A DNA stretch of 64,000 nucleotides from Cocos nucifera (lineage: Eukaryota > Streptophyta > Magnoliopsida > Arecales > Arecaceae), in NCBI GenBank assembly GCA_006176705.1, contig QRFJ01000006.1, forward strand, positions 5,731,954 through 5,795,953, given 5' to 3'. The notes below the pieces were generated by a model that was given only the letters and a program-made list of their open reading frames with translations, had not been told where the DNA came from and ran no database searches. Below, one piece after another: positions 23,001 through 33,723 of this stretch. The position numbers were made by a program, and so were the translations under genes. How positions within the stretch are numbered: position 1 is the first letter of the stretch; each line of letters begins with the position of its first letter.

Positions 23001-24780
23001 TGGTCCAGTCTGGCCTTTCTCATCTTTCTCTCTATCCCCATGCTGTCCTCCTTTTCTTTATTCTTCTTTTTCTTCTTCTTCTTCTGTTACCACTTCACTT
23101 TTCTTCCCTACTTTCTACTATTCTTTGTTATTTCTATCGCTATTCTTCTTCTTCACTGAATGGTTTGCACTACAAATGATTTTCTGTAGGATATTAAATC
23201 AGATTTGTGCTGGAATTAACTTCAAACTGTTTTAGCCCCATCTTCTTCTGCTGTTATTACTTCACTTTTCTTCCCTACTTTCTACTATTCTCTCTTATTT
23301 CTATCACTACTCTTCTTCTTCACTGAATGGTTTGCACTACAAATGATTTTCTATAGGATATTAAATCAGATTTGTGCTGGAATTAACTTTAAACTGTTTT
23401 AGCCTTTTGTTATCCTACATTAATAACATACACTAAAATGGAACATGATAAGTTTATATTTTTGTCATAGTTTTAATACTTCTCTGCTACCTGAATATCA
23501 TCACAACCACGAAACTATCTGGGTTTAAATATCACGTTGGGTCATTCTAGCACTACCCATAATTTCGATGTATGATGCATTTCAAGACTGCATCACCAGT
23601 TTGTTTACACAGAAAATTCATCCAGGATACTTTCTCACTGTTTTTCATGCTAACCTAGTCTTCGACCATGAACGTCGTAATTGAAAATTATTTACCCCTT
23701 GTTTTAATAGTTCACTATCTACTTGAGATGTACAACTGCGATAGTGTCTAATATAAAATACAAAACATGGCTATTCTAATGAGGCACAAATGATAACTGT
23801 ATCTAATGTGAACCTAAAGCTTAGGTAATTGGTATTGTGATATGAAAAATGTGATGACAATGTTTTTTTGCTGACCTCTTCTGTTGCAACGAATCTGATC
23901 ACCAAGATAGCAAAGCAATTCAATATGGTAAAGCAACCTGTTCTATTTAGGCATATATGTTGGGCACTTTGCAGTTAATATGATAGCTGCAATGGAAATG
24001 ATTTCTCACCTCAATGTCCTGTCTCATTAGGCACATACATAGGCATCCAAAACTCCAATTACTGAATCTTAAATTACATGCAGACCTTCAGTTTAACCTA
24101 CAAAGCGCCACCCCCTCCCCCCCACTCCCTTTTTTTTCCAGTTATTTGGAGGCTTTGCCTGATGTTATATCTTGGTGGCTTTTGCAGTTAGAGAAGCAGA
24201 GAACTTGGACTGGGCTATGCGGCTAAGGATAGCCATGGGAATAGCATATTGTCTAGAGCACATTCATCAGCTTAACCCCCCTTTCATTCTCAGAAATCTG
24301 GACTCAACTACCATCTATCTTACTGATGATTATGCTGCCAAGATCTCAGATCTTGGATTTTGGAGTGAAGCAAAGGGAGCTGAGTCACTGCCTGGTAACT
24401 CAGGTCCCTTGGCACCAATGTCAGATGCAGAGAGCATTGTGTACAGATTTGGGATAATACTGTTGGAGATATTATCCAGCAGGCTTCCATTTTCTGAGGA
24501 TGGCGCGCTTGAGCACTGGGCTTCATGTTATTTAAATGGGGAGAAGCCCCTTAAAGATATGATGGATCCAAGTCTTGTATCCTTTCATGAAGAAAGTGTC
24601 AGTGCACTATGCGAGGTGATACGGTCCTGCACTAATCTGAATCCAAGTGAGCGACCGACAATGGTGGAGGTGGCTAGAAAATTGAGAGACGTCACAGGGA
24701 TCCTGCCAGATGGAGCGACTCCAAAAGTGTCTCCATTGTGGTGGGCTGAGCTTGAGATTATTACTTCAGAAGCTTCCTGA
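16147..24780 (+). CDS. LRR receptor-like pseudokinase, MRH1 type (9 exons, 700 aa)
   Basis: Membrane receptor-like protein of the small MRH1 (MORPHOGENESIS OF ROOT HAIR 1) group, which in Arabidopsis acts in root-hair growth. Exons: 16147-16243, 16342-16477, 18853-18924, 19819-19962, 20099-20218, 21384-22000, 22088-22278, 22354-22486, 24188-24780. All introns are GT-AG and the phases join. Residues 1-28 are a signal peptide (MPLVLLVW core). An LRR N-terminal cap follows (ALLRFKERVELDPYGALANW, then a Cys pair), then about three LRRs (LRNNSFSGIIPRELAELQNL). Residues 225-335 are Pro/Ser-rich and a membrane helix spans about 347-369. The kinase-like domain covers about 400-675. The VAIK lysine is missing (VEIAVVSS), HRD is L-R-N (Asn540 for the catalytic Asp), and the glycine loop is lost; DLG stands at 558-560. 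Catalysis is therefore unlikely; a scaffold or signalling-partner role is inferred. An alternative is another inactive LRR-RLK subgroup. Confidence 0.9.
18316..18574. mobile_element. Harbinger-like MITE in intron 2 of the MRH1-like gene
   Basis: 259 bp with ends cggcctgtttgg and (inverted) gggcttgtttgg, flanked by TTA on both sides (18313-18315 and 18575-18577). A 3-bp TTA target site with a GGGC-TGTTTGG type end fits PIF/Harbinger MITEs. It has no coding capacity. Confidence 0.7.
19980..20049. repeat. (AT)n microsatellite in intron 4 of the MRH1-like gene
   Basis: About 35 AT units occupy half of the 136-bp intron (19963-20098), starting about 17 bp after the splice donor and ending about 50 bp before the acceptor. 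Length is probably polymorphic. Confidence 0.95.
22730..22962. repeat. Tandem duplication (~120 bp) in intron 8
   Basis: The block containing ggattagttacttgcct, caagagtcctagtttg and gggtctattaggtttgaatg occurs twice in direct orientation with few changes. Non-coding. Confidence 0.85.
23050..23402. repeat. Tandem duplication (167-bp period) in intron 8
   Basis: The block with acttcacttttcttccctac, gaatggtttgcactacaaat and gatttgtgctggaattaac is repeated directly; the two copies are nearly identical. Together with the duplication at 22730-22962 it accounts for much of this intron's excess length. Confidence 0.85.
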
Positions 24781-25045
24781 AGATGAAACAGCTAACCTCA
24801 TTTGTGAGTCAAAATTCTTTTGTCTGATTGATTCTTTTTTTTTTTCCTCTTCTTTTTTTTAATTTGGGGTGGGGTTTAGAGCTCTCTGTTAGCTGTTGTA
24901 TGTATAAGCATGGAGATAAATGTACTGGCTAGGAATAAGGAGAGCTGGCTATGGCTTATTTATGGTGTGCTTACTGTGCAGAGATGGGGTTTGTTCATGT
25001 CTGTGGAGAATGACATCCATGGGGCGTGGACATGCTTGTGGAATG

Positions 25046-25051
25046 AATAAA
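25046..25051 (+). terminator. Polyadenylation signal of the MRH1-like gene
   Basis: AATAAA in gaatgaataaaagaaa, 266 bp after the stop codon, followed by an A-rich then T-rich stretch. A likely but not unique signal. Confidence 0.55.
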
Positions 25052-26078
25052 AGAAAAAAATTTAAGCTTTCTTCGCTTTTGCCTTTGAAGGTGATGGTTT
25101 GCTGATTCGAATTGTCATGGCGATCCTTGATCATGCAATAATGAAAGTTGTGCGAAAGAATGATCCTTACTCCTGTGTTGCAAAAGTAATTTCTTTTTCC
25201 TTTTTAAGCAGATTAGAAGAGAGGGTGGGCCTTGATGCAATGGTAATATTGCTCTAGATTTGGATGTTGCAGATTGGAAATAACAAAATAGTCTCTGAGT
25301 AAAAAAGGAAACCTTTTGTCTTTAAAATACCATTTAAACTTCGTAATGCCATCCACCATCTCCATCAGCCTTTCTTAGAAGTGACAACCCATGTTGTACT
25401 CTACTGCAATTGCCTCTCTGTGGTAATCCACGTTCAGTTTACAACAATTCTTGGGGAAAGCCTGGCAATATTTGAAAACCTGCTAATAAGTGGTGATTGG
25501 TCTTCCATTTGCTTTCATGAAATTCCATATGCTTTAAACTCCTATTTCTTCTTTCCGAGAGCCTTTCGATTACTCATTTCACTATCTTATTAGAGATTGA
25601 AATGCCAGCTCTGATGAGCTTATTTCACGTTCGCTTACTTTCTCTTATTTTTCAAATATTTGAATTCCTGAGATGTTTTTGATTTTCCCCCTCTTCATTG
25701 CTTACTGTGGCTTTATCGGAGGATTAGACTTAGAAATCTTAAATCTTCTAGCCGTCCATTTCCAAGAAAATGTCTCTCTAAAATATTAGCATGAGTTCCA
25801 TATAAAATATATAAGATATCCTGATGCAATTGGATTTTGTTCTGCAATCAAGATAATATTTTTAAAACTTGCTCGCATAAGAGAAGGAAAGTGGCCTTCA
25901 CGTAGCCCATAACTCATCCTCTGAAAGTAGCCATCACGTAGCCCATACTATTTAGCTCAGGACCAGTTTATTCTAGACCTCTGGAGGAACAACTGAAACA
26001 AAGCCCTCTAATCCAACGGCTTTCTCCAAACGAAGCAAGCGTTCCACCCAATTTCAGGTATTCTCGATACGCAAGCGG
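25052..26078. other. Intergenic DNA between the receptor and Ole e 1-like genes
   Basis: No coding similarity or clear repeat. The last 150 bp probably include promoter or leader sequence of the Ole e 1-like gene. Confidence 0.4.
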
Positions 26079-26456
26079 ATGGCAACTCGCTGCTAACGTA
26101 CCTCTCCTCCTCCTTACTTGCCTCACTGTTTTCTTTTGCCGTTGGAATCCCATATCAAACACCTAGGAAGACCAAGGAGAAGGTGGTGGTGGTGGAGGCA
26201 TGGTCTACTGCCAGAACTGCACCCATGTTGGCTCTTGGTCTTTGGCCGGTGCGAAGCCCCTGCCATCAGCCAAGGTGAGCATTGCATGCAAGGACCACAA
26301 GAACAGGGTCGCATTCTATAGAGCAGTCCAGGCCAATGGGGAGGGATACTTCCACGCACCGCTTGCCGGCTTGAAGGACTACCATGCGAATCGCCCGACC
26401 GACGCATGCTCGGTGCGTCTGCTCTCCTCTCCTGATGCTTGCTGTAATATACTCAC

Positions 26457-27354
26457 TGTTGACACAGAAACTTATCGTCGTCGGAGTTGAGGCCGAAGAG
26501 GCTGCCGCCGGGGACCTGCAAAATAAAGTCTCGCTCGGAATCGGTGGGTGTGGCTCCGGAAGACCCTCCGACGCTCAAGTTAGTTCCTGTCAACAGGAAT
26601 GGAGTGCTTGATAGAGTATAGAGGAGAAGAAAAGGATTTTCAGAACCTGTTGTAAAGGTATCCGAGGATCCTTTTTATAGAGGGAGCTTATTGTAACCGT
26701 CTTGATCAATGCCGGTCGTTATTGTCGATCGTTATTGCTGATAAATGCCGATCGTTATTGCTGATAAATGCTGATCGTTATTGTCGATCGTTATTACTGT
26801 CGTGTAACCGTAGCGAGATTGATTGCCTGCAGGAATCCATCATAAGGAGTTCGGCCATTGAGAAGCTCGTCCATTGAAGAAGTCTATAGGGAGTCCGGCT
26901 TCCGTAGAAACTCGGCCCGAGAGGAGGTTTTGGGGAAGTTCGGCTCCCGCAAGGGTCTGGCTGAAGCCCGGATGCTGGGAGTCCGAAGGAGTTCGGCCCG
27001 GAGCCTAGGCGCTGGGGAGTTCGGCCGCTGGACAGGAGTTCGGGGAGCTCGGCCGCTAAGAAGGTTGAAACAAGCTCGGTCGCCGGGGTCTCGGCCGAAG
27101 CCCGGCCGCTCGGAGTCCAAAGGGGCTCGGGCAATAAGTAGTTCGGCCACTTGAGGAGTTCGGCCGCTAAGAATCTGAAGCTCGGCCGCTTGATAGTTCG
27201 GTTGGTTGAAAGACTTCGGCTGAGGCTCAGCCGCTGAGAAGCTCGGCCGGATGTAGTAGTTCAGCTAGGACGCGTCCGCTGAAGTTCTTCCGCATTGACC
27301 ACATCAGGCTGGGATCGAACTTGACTTTGGCAGGAGTGGGATTTATCCCCAACA
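26457..27354 (-). repeat. 3' LTR of the gypsy element
   Basis: 898 bp, tgttgacacagaaactta ... ggatttatccccaaca. It contains a minus-strand TATA box, two to three copies of a 23-bp gctgataaatgc-gatcgttatt unit, and a region dense in gttcggccgct motifs. It is followed by a polypurine tract on the minus strand (plus strand ctagcccccccactcc). Confidence 0.92.
26670..26680 (-). promoter_or_regulatory. TATA box in the 3' LTR
   Basis: The plus strand ctttttatag reads CTATAAAAAG on the minus strand, in the direction of element transcription. The equivalent site is present in every LTR copy in the window. Confidence 0.65.
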
Positions 27355-27727
27355 CTAGCCCCCCCACTCCCGAGTTCGAAATTTGAAGGAAGGGAGTGCG
27401 GATAAGGCGACTGCCAAAGTTTTTCTTCCGGGCTTCGTATTGGTACATGTCGAAGTTCGAGGGAGATTTCATTTCTGGTTAAAGTTGATGCTGAAGTTGA
27501 GGCTCTCCAGCCGAGGTTGATTCGGTCAAAAATCCTAACTCTCGTCGAGGTCGAAGTCAGCGCTCTTCAGCCGAGGTTGATTCGGTCAAAAATCCTAACT
27601 CTCGCCGAGGTCGAAGTCGGCGCTCTTCAGCCGAGGTCAGCCTAGTCGCTCGGGGGGATCTTATTTGGCCAAAGTTGATAAGATTGCTTGGAGGATATCT
27701 CATCTCCTTTGGCTAAGGTTGATGTAA
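27355..27727 (-). other. Polypurine tract and short repeats next to the 3' LTR
   Basis: Begins with the polypurine-tract complement. It then holds a ~62-bp direct duplication (gccgaggttgattcggtc and aaaatcctaactctcg, twice between about 27505 and 27630). A few diverged relatives of the palindromic units at 7049-7965, such as ggatatctcatctcctt, follow. Non-coding. Confidence 0.7.
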
Positions 27728-28465
27728 GTGCTCGCGTTAGGACGAGGTCTTCCTCTTGTTCCCAACGGGCTGTGGGGGCATATGCGGTCCGTCGCCCGAG
27801 CTTCTCCCCCCATCTCGTCTAAGGTGAACGAGGTCTTCGACTTTGCTCGCGTTAGGACGAGGTCTTCCTCCTATTCCTAACGGGCTGTGGGGGCACATGC
27901 GGACCGTCGTCCGAGCTTCTCCCCCATCTCGTCTAAGGTGAACGAGGTCTTCGACTTTGCTCGCGTTAGGACGAGGTCTTCCTCCTGTTCCTAACGGGCT
28001 GTGGGGGCACATGCGGACCGTCGTCCGAGCTTCTCCCCCCATCTCGTCTAAGGTGAACGAGGTCTTCAACTTTGCTCGCGTTAGGACGAGGTCTTCCTCC
28101 TTTTCCTAATGGGCTGTGGGGGCACATGCGGACCGTCGTCCGAGCTTCTCCCCCCATCTCGTCTAAGGTGAACGAGGTCTTCGAACTTTGCTCGCGTTAG
28201 GACGAGGTCTTCCTCCTGTTCCTAACGGGCTGTGGGGGCACATGCGGACCGTCGTCCGAGCTTCTCCCCCCATCTCGTCTAAGGTGAACGAGGTCTTCGA
28301 CTTTGCTCGCGTTAGGACGAGGTCTTCCTCCTTTTTCCTAACGGGCTGTGGGGGCACATGCGGACCATCGTCCGAGCTTCTCCCCCCATCTCGTCTAAGG
28401 TGAACGAGGTCTTCAACTTTGCTCGCGTTAGGACGAGGTCTTCTTCCTTTTCCTAATGGGCTGTT
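27728..28465. repeat. Tandem array of ~115-bp units, six and a half copies
   Basis: gacgaggtct recurs at 27741, 27856, 27970, 28085, 28201, 28316 and 28432. Copies are nearly identical. Each has gttagga...tcctaac with an inner gagg-tctt-cctc stem, plus cggaccgtcgtccg. Open frames on the minus strand through the array (MCPHSPLGTGGRPRPNASK) are repeat shadows. The same unit makes the array at 7985-8860. Confidence 0.92.
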
Positions 28466-28566
28466 TTTGCTTATTTTTCTCTTGCCATCTCATAATTCTT
28501 ATGCCAAAAATCAAAAACGCAGAACAAAGAAATTCATTGATGATACATTCTCGGATTTTCTGAGTT

Positions 28567-31500
28567 TCATTGTCGAGAAAGCATTATTCCTCCGAGTTCC
28601 TTCAAGTGATAGGTTCCGGGTCGGATGACTTCCGTTACCTTGTACGGACCTTCCCAATTTGGAGTGAGCTTTCCTTGACTCTGAGGCTGAGTGATAGCAG
28701 CTCGTCGGAGCACTAAGTCCCCTACTCTGAACGTCTTATTTTTAACCCTGGAGTTGTAGTACCGAGCCACCTTCTGCTTATAGGCTGATATCCGGATGCG
28801 AGCTTCCTCCCTCTTTTCTTCCAAAAGGTCGAGGTTGACTCTGAGGTTTTGGGGGTTGTGCTATTCATTGAAGCCTACAACTCATGCGGAAGGGAGCTTA
28901 AGTTCAACCGGGATGACTGCCTCAGTACCGAAGGCCAAAGCGAAGGGTGTTTCTCCAGTCGGCACCCTCTGAGTAGTTCGGTACGCCCAGAGGACATGGT
29001 AGAGTTCGTCTACCCAGGCCCCTTTTGCCTTATCTAGCCTCGTTTTGATTTTCTGTAGCAAGGTCCGGTTGGTTACCTCAGCTTCCCCATTGGTCTGCGG
29101 ATGAGCCACAGAAGTGAAGCGCTGGGAGATGTTTAATCCTTCACAAAACTCTGCGAACCTAGCCCCGACGAATTATCGCCCATTGTCGGTTATAAGGGTT
29201 CGGGGCAGGCCGAACCGACAAACTAGTGACTTCCAAACAAAGTCCTGTACTTTGGCCTCGGTAATTTTCGTGAGTGGTTCGAGCTTCGACCCACTTGGTA
29301 AAGTAGTCAATCATGCGACTAAGAGGAACTTCCGCTGTCCCGACGCTGTCGGAAAGGGGCCGAGTATGTCCATTCCCCATTGCGCAAACGGCCAGGATGA
29401 ATTAAGCGGAGTGAGTTCGGATGCCGGCCATCTCTGCACACTAGCATTTTTCTGGCAGCGGTCGCACTTCTTTACGTATTCCACAGAATCGCGAAATAAG
29501 GTCGGCCAATAATACCCTTGCCGAAGTAGCTTTAGCGACAAAGACCTTGCTCCTAAATGGCTTCCGCAAAGTCCTTCGTGCACATCCCATAGTGCAATAT
29601 TGGCTTCTGAAGGTCGAAGGCATCTCAACAATGGAAAGGAAGTACGACCTTTTGTACAACTGGCCTTCGTATAAGACGTAACGGGAAGGCCTGATTTTTG
29701 AGTTTTCGAGCTTCTTTTCGGTCATGAGGGAAGAACCCCCTCTTTAAGGTAGGTGACCAGTGGGTCAATCCAGCTGGACTCGAAATTCCGTCTGTAGGAC
29801 ATCCTGAGGTTCTTTCCGTGGTTGGGTACTTCAGAGTTTCCTGAAAATACTTCTTTGGGTAGTTCGGCTGGAGCCGAAGTGGCCAGTTTGGAGAGAAAAT
29901 TGGCTCTCGCATTTTCTGTCCTTGGGATATGTTGAATGACAAAATTATCAAAGGCCGGGGTTAAACTTTTCACTTTCCCGAGGTATCTCGCCATGCTCTC
30001 TTCTCTTGCTTCAAAGTTGCCGTCAACTTGACCGACCACTAATCGAGAAATCACTGTAGACTCGAAGCCGATCTACTTTTAGCTCCTTTGCTATTCTTAA
30101 TCCCGCAATCAGTGCTTCATATTCGGCTTCGTTGTTGGTAGCGAGAAAACTCGAAGCGCAGCGCGAACTCGACGATAACTCCCTCGGGGCTGACCAAGAC
30201 TAGCCCTGCACCAGCTCCAATGGAGTTGGAAGAACCATCCACGTGTAGAATCCAGAAGCCTTCAGAGAGGTCGGCCCTTTCCTTTGGGAAGTTCGGCTGT
30301 GATGGTTCGACTTCGTCAAGGCTCGATCTCGCCTCTGTATTTGTCTTGCTTGATTCAAGTTCGGCTTCGTCCGAAATAGTGCATTCTAATACAAAATCTG
30401 CCAGTACCTGGGCTTTGATTGATGGCCTGGGCTGATAGTTGATGTCGAACTCCGTGAGCTCCATTGCCCATTTTGCGATTCTTCCGAAAGCGTCTGCTCG
30501 GTGGAGAACTGCTTTTTTATTGGTTGGTCCGTGAGGACCGTTATGGTGTGCTCCTGAAAGTAAGGTCGGAGCCTCCTGGCGGCAATTACGAGACAGTAAG
30601 ATAATTTTTCTATCCGGGTGTATCTGGTCTCCGCGTCCCTTAGGACTCGGCTCACGTAATAGATCGGGCGTTGTGTTTTTGCTTCTTCCCTAACGAGAAC
30701 CGCCGCCAGGGCCACCGAGGAGACAGCTAAATACAAGAACAACTCTTCCCCAGGTTCAGGTTTTGCCAGCAGAGGGGGCATGCCGAGGTAATTTTTGAGT
30801 TCCTCAAATGCTTGTTGACACTCTGCCGTCCAGCTGAAGTCCTTTGGTCGCCTGAGAACCTCGAAGAAGGGCAAGCAACGTTCAGCCGACCTCGAGACGA
30901 AGCGATTTAGGGATGCCACCCTTCCGGCCAAGCGCTGAACTTCTTTAATTGTCTTTGGAGTGGTCATTTCTTGAATAGCTCGGATTTTCAGGGGGTTTTG
31001 CCTCAATTCCACGTCTCGACACCATGAACCCAAGAAATTTTTCAAAGGTTACGCCAAAGGCGCATTTGGTAGGGTTCAGTCTCATCTTATGCTTCCTCAA
31101 TGCATTGAAGGTCTCTTCAAGGTCGGCCAGATGGTCAGCTGAAGCTCGGCTTTTGACGAGCATATCATCCACGTACACCTCCATGTTGCGGCCGATCTGC
31201 TCCTTTGAAAATTTTGTTGACTAAACGTTGGTATGTTGCTCCCATTCTTGAGTCCAAAAGGCATGACCTTATAGCAGTAAAGACCTCGGCTTAGTGATGA
31301 AGGCTTTTTTTTCTTCGTCTTCAGGCGCCATACGTATCTGGTTATAACCAGAAAAGGCGTCCATAAAGCTGAGGAGCTCATGACCCGAGGTTGCATCTAC
31401 CAACTGATCGATCCTTGGGCAAGGGGTAACTATCCTTTGGACAAGCCTTGTTTAGCTTTTTGAAGTCGACACACATCCTCCACTTGTTGTTTGCTTTCTT

Positions 31501-31661
31501 GACAAGAACCACGTTCGAAACCCAAGTCGGGTAATGAACTTCTCGGATTAGATTGGCTTTTAAGGAGTTTATCTACCTCTTCAGCGATCGCTTTCTGCCT
31601 CTCCGGGGCATGTTGGCATAGTTTTTCTCTTACCGGCCGATGTTTCGAGTCAACGGCCAGC
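28567..31661 (-). pseudogene. pol remnant: reverse transcriptase, two RNase H domains, integrase
   Basis: From high to low coordinates, the minus strand shows reverse transcriptase pieces (IREVHYPTWVSNVVLVKK, VDFKKLNKACPKDSY, SFMDAFSGYNQIRM, and the catalytic MEVYVDDMLVKS at 31184-31149). Ty3-type RNase H follows (FSWTAECQQAFEELKN to QRPIYYVSRVLRDAETRYT, about 30850-30520). A second RNase H-like domain (WILHVDGSSNSIGAGAGLVL, about 30290) comes next. Integrase has a His/Cys zinc-binding part (HEGLCGSHLG to CDRCQK, 29575-29450), a core (WGMDILGPFPTASGQ, DYFTKWVEA, HPQTNGEAEVTNRTL) and a C-terminal GDLVLRRA-to-PYKVTEV segment (28700-28600). At least five frame changes separate these, so no full polyprotein can be made from this copy. 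Some shifts may be sequencing errors. Confidence 0.85.
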
Positions 31662-32661
31662 NNNNNNNNNNNNNNNNNNNNNNNNNNNNNNNNNNNNNNN
31701 NNNNNNNNNNNNNNNNNNNNNNNNNNNNNNNNNNNNNNNNNNNNNNNNNNNNNNNNNNNNNNNNNNNNNNNNNNNNNNNNNNNNNNNNNNNNNNNNNNNN
31801 NNNNNNNNNNNNNNNNNNNNNNNNNNNNNNNNNNNNNNNNNNNNNNNNNNNNNNNNNNNNNNNNNNNNNNNNNNNNNNNNNNNNNNNNNNNNNNNNNNNN
31901 NNNNNNNNNNNNNNNNNNNNNNNNNNNNNNNNNNNNNNNNNNNNNNNNNNNNNNNNNNNNNNNNNNNNNNNNNNNNNNNNNNNNNNNNNNNNNNNNNNNN
32001 NNNNNNNNNNNNNNNNNNNNNNNNNNNNNNNNNNNNNNNNNNNNNNNNNNNNNNNNNNNNNNNNNNNNNNNNNNNNNNNNNNNNNNNNNNNNNNNNNNNN
32101 NNNNNNNNNNNNNNNNNNNNNNNNNNNNNNNNNNNNNNNNNNNNNNNNNNNNNNNNNNNNNNNNNNNNNNNNNNNNNNNNNNNNNNNNNNNNNNNNNNNN
32201 NNNNNNNNNNNNNNNNNNNNNNNNNNNNNNNNNNNNNNNNNNNNNNNNNNNNNNNNNNNNNNNNNNNNNNNNNNNNNNNNNNNNNNNNNNNNNNNNNNNN
32301 NNNNNNNNNNNNNNNNNNNNNNNNNNNNNNNNNNNNNNNNNNNNNNNNNNNNNNNNNNNNNNNNNNNNNNNNNNNNNNNNNNNNNNNNNNNNNNNNNNNN
32401 NNNNNNNNNNNNNNNNNNNNNNNNNNNNNNNNNNNNNNNNNNNNNNNNNNNNNNNNNNNNNNNNNNNNNNNNNNNNNNNNNNNNNNNNNNNNNNNNNNNN
32501 NNNNNNNNNNNNNNNNNNNNNNNNNNNNNNNNNNNNNNNNNNNNNNNNNNNNNNNNNNNNNNNNNNNNNNNNNNNNNNNNNNNNNNNNNNNNNNNNNNNN
32601 NNNNNNNNNNNNNNNNNNNNNNNNNNNNNNNNNNNNNNNNNNNNNNNNNNNNNNNNNNNNN
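31662..32661. other. Assembly gap of exactly 1000 N
   Basis: The round length suggests a filler of unknown true size. It removes the pol sequence between protease and the start of reverse transcriptase. Confidence 1.
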
Positions 32662-33720
32662 GCTAGGGTCTGGTCTCCTCTGACTTCTCCAACCCCATAG
32701 TTCGTAGGGAACTTCATCTTTAAGTAATAAGTCGACACGATTGCCGAAGGGCATTTAAACCAGGTCGACCAAGGATAGCATTATAGGCGGACGGCGTCTT
32801 TACGACTAGGAAGTCGACCTGAGCTTTGGCCTGCTTTGGGTACTGCCCTGCTGATTACGGTCAAAGTTATGATACCTTCGACTGGTACGGTGTTGCCAGC
32901 AAATCCAACTAGCGGAGAATTCACCGAGCTCAATCGATCATCAGGTAGGGACATTTTCAAGAAGGCACCGTAGAACAATACATCAGCCGAGCTTCCATTA
33001 TCTACGAGGATGCGGCGTACATCGTAGTCAGCAATATTCAACGAAACTACAACCGCATCATTATGCGGAAGTTGGATTCCCTGACCATCCTCCTCGGTGA
33101 AGACTATAGGCTCCGAGATCTTCCGTTTCTTCATCGATCCTTCAAGCCTGCTGGTTTTCTTTTGCTGAGATCCCCCTAAGATAGTGTTGATGACGCCAAC
33201 GGGTGGCCGATCTTCTTGTTGGTTTTCCCCGCTTGGCGTTAGCGTTCTTGGCCGATCTTCCGCCCCCTCGGGCCGCCTTCGAAGAAACCGACTTAGTCTG
33301 CCTCGCCTGACGAGCTCTTCGATCTCGTCCTGGAGTTGAATGCACTCCTCCGTGTCATGACCGTGATCGCGATGGTAGAGGCAGAACTTGTTGGGATTAC
33401 GCTTGTAAGGGTGAGAGCGCATTCTTTCTGGTCTTGGAAGCCGTTCTCCGGATCTCCATCAGAACTTGAGTCTTCGGGGTGTTTAGGGGGGTGTAGTTGT
33501 GAAATCATCGTAGGCGGGGAGAACTTCGGTTGAGGAGAACTTCGCGTTGAGGAGAACTTTGGCATTGGGAGAACTTCGGCGTTGGCGTTGAGGAGAACTT
33601 CGGCGCGTCCTTCCGTCAGAGCTTCCCCGCTTCCGAGCTTGAGGGGGAATCCGAACTTGCTCGCGACCAGGGGGAGTCCTGGAGCGTGGCCGAGCTTCAA
33701 TTCGCTTCCTTTCTTCGGAG
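32662..33720 (-). pseudogene. gag C-terminus and protease region
   Basis: About 33720-33430 is a gag linker with short gagaacttcgg repeats. At 33400-33360 the minus strand reads FCLYHRDHGHDTEECIQLQD, the Cys/His segment. Around 33020-32980 lies RRILVDNGSSADVLF, which aligns with the aspartic protease active site of Tat-type elements, DNGSS standing where many retroelements have DTG or DSG. The frame changes once before the Cys/His segment and again near 32830. Confidence 0.8.
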
Positions 33721-33723
33721 GGT

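Noticed and set aside
31630..32754. Open frames of 347-374 codons
   Set aside because: They consist almost entirely of unknown residues from the N gap.
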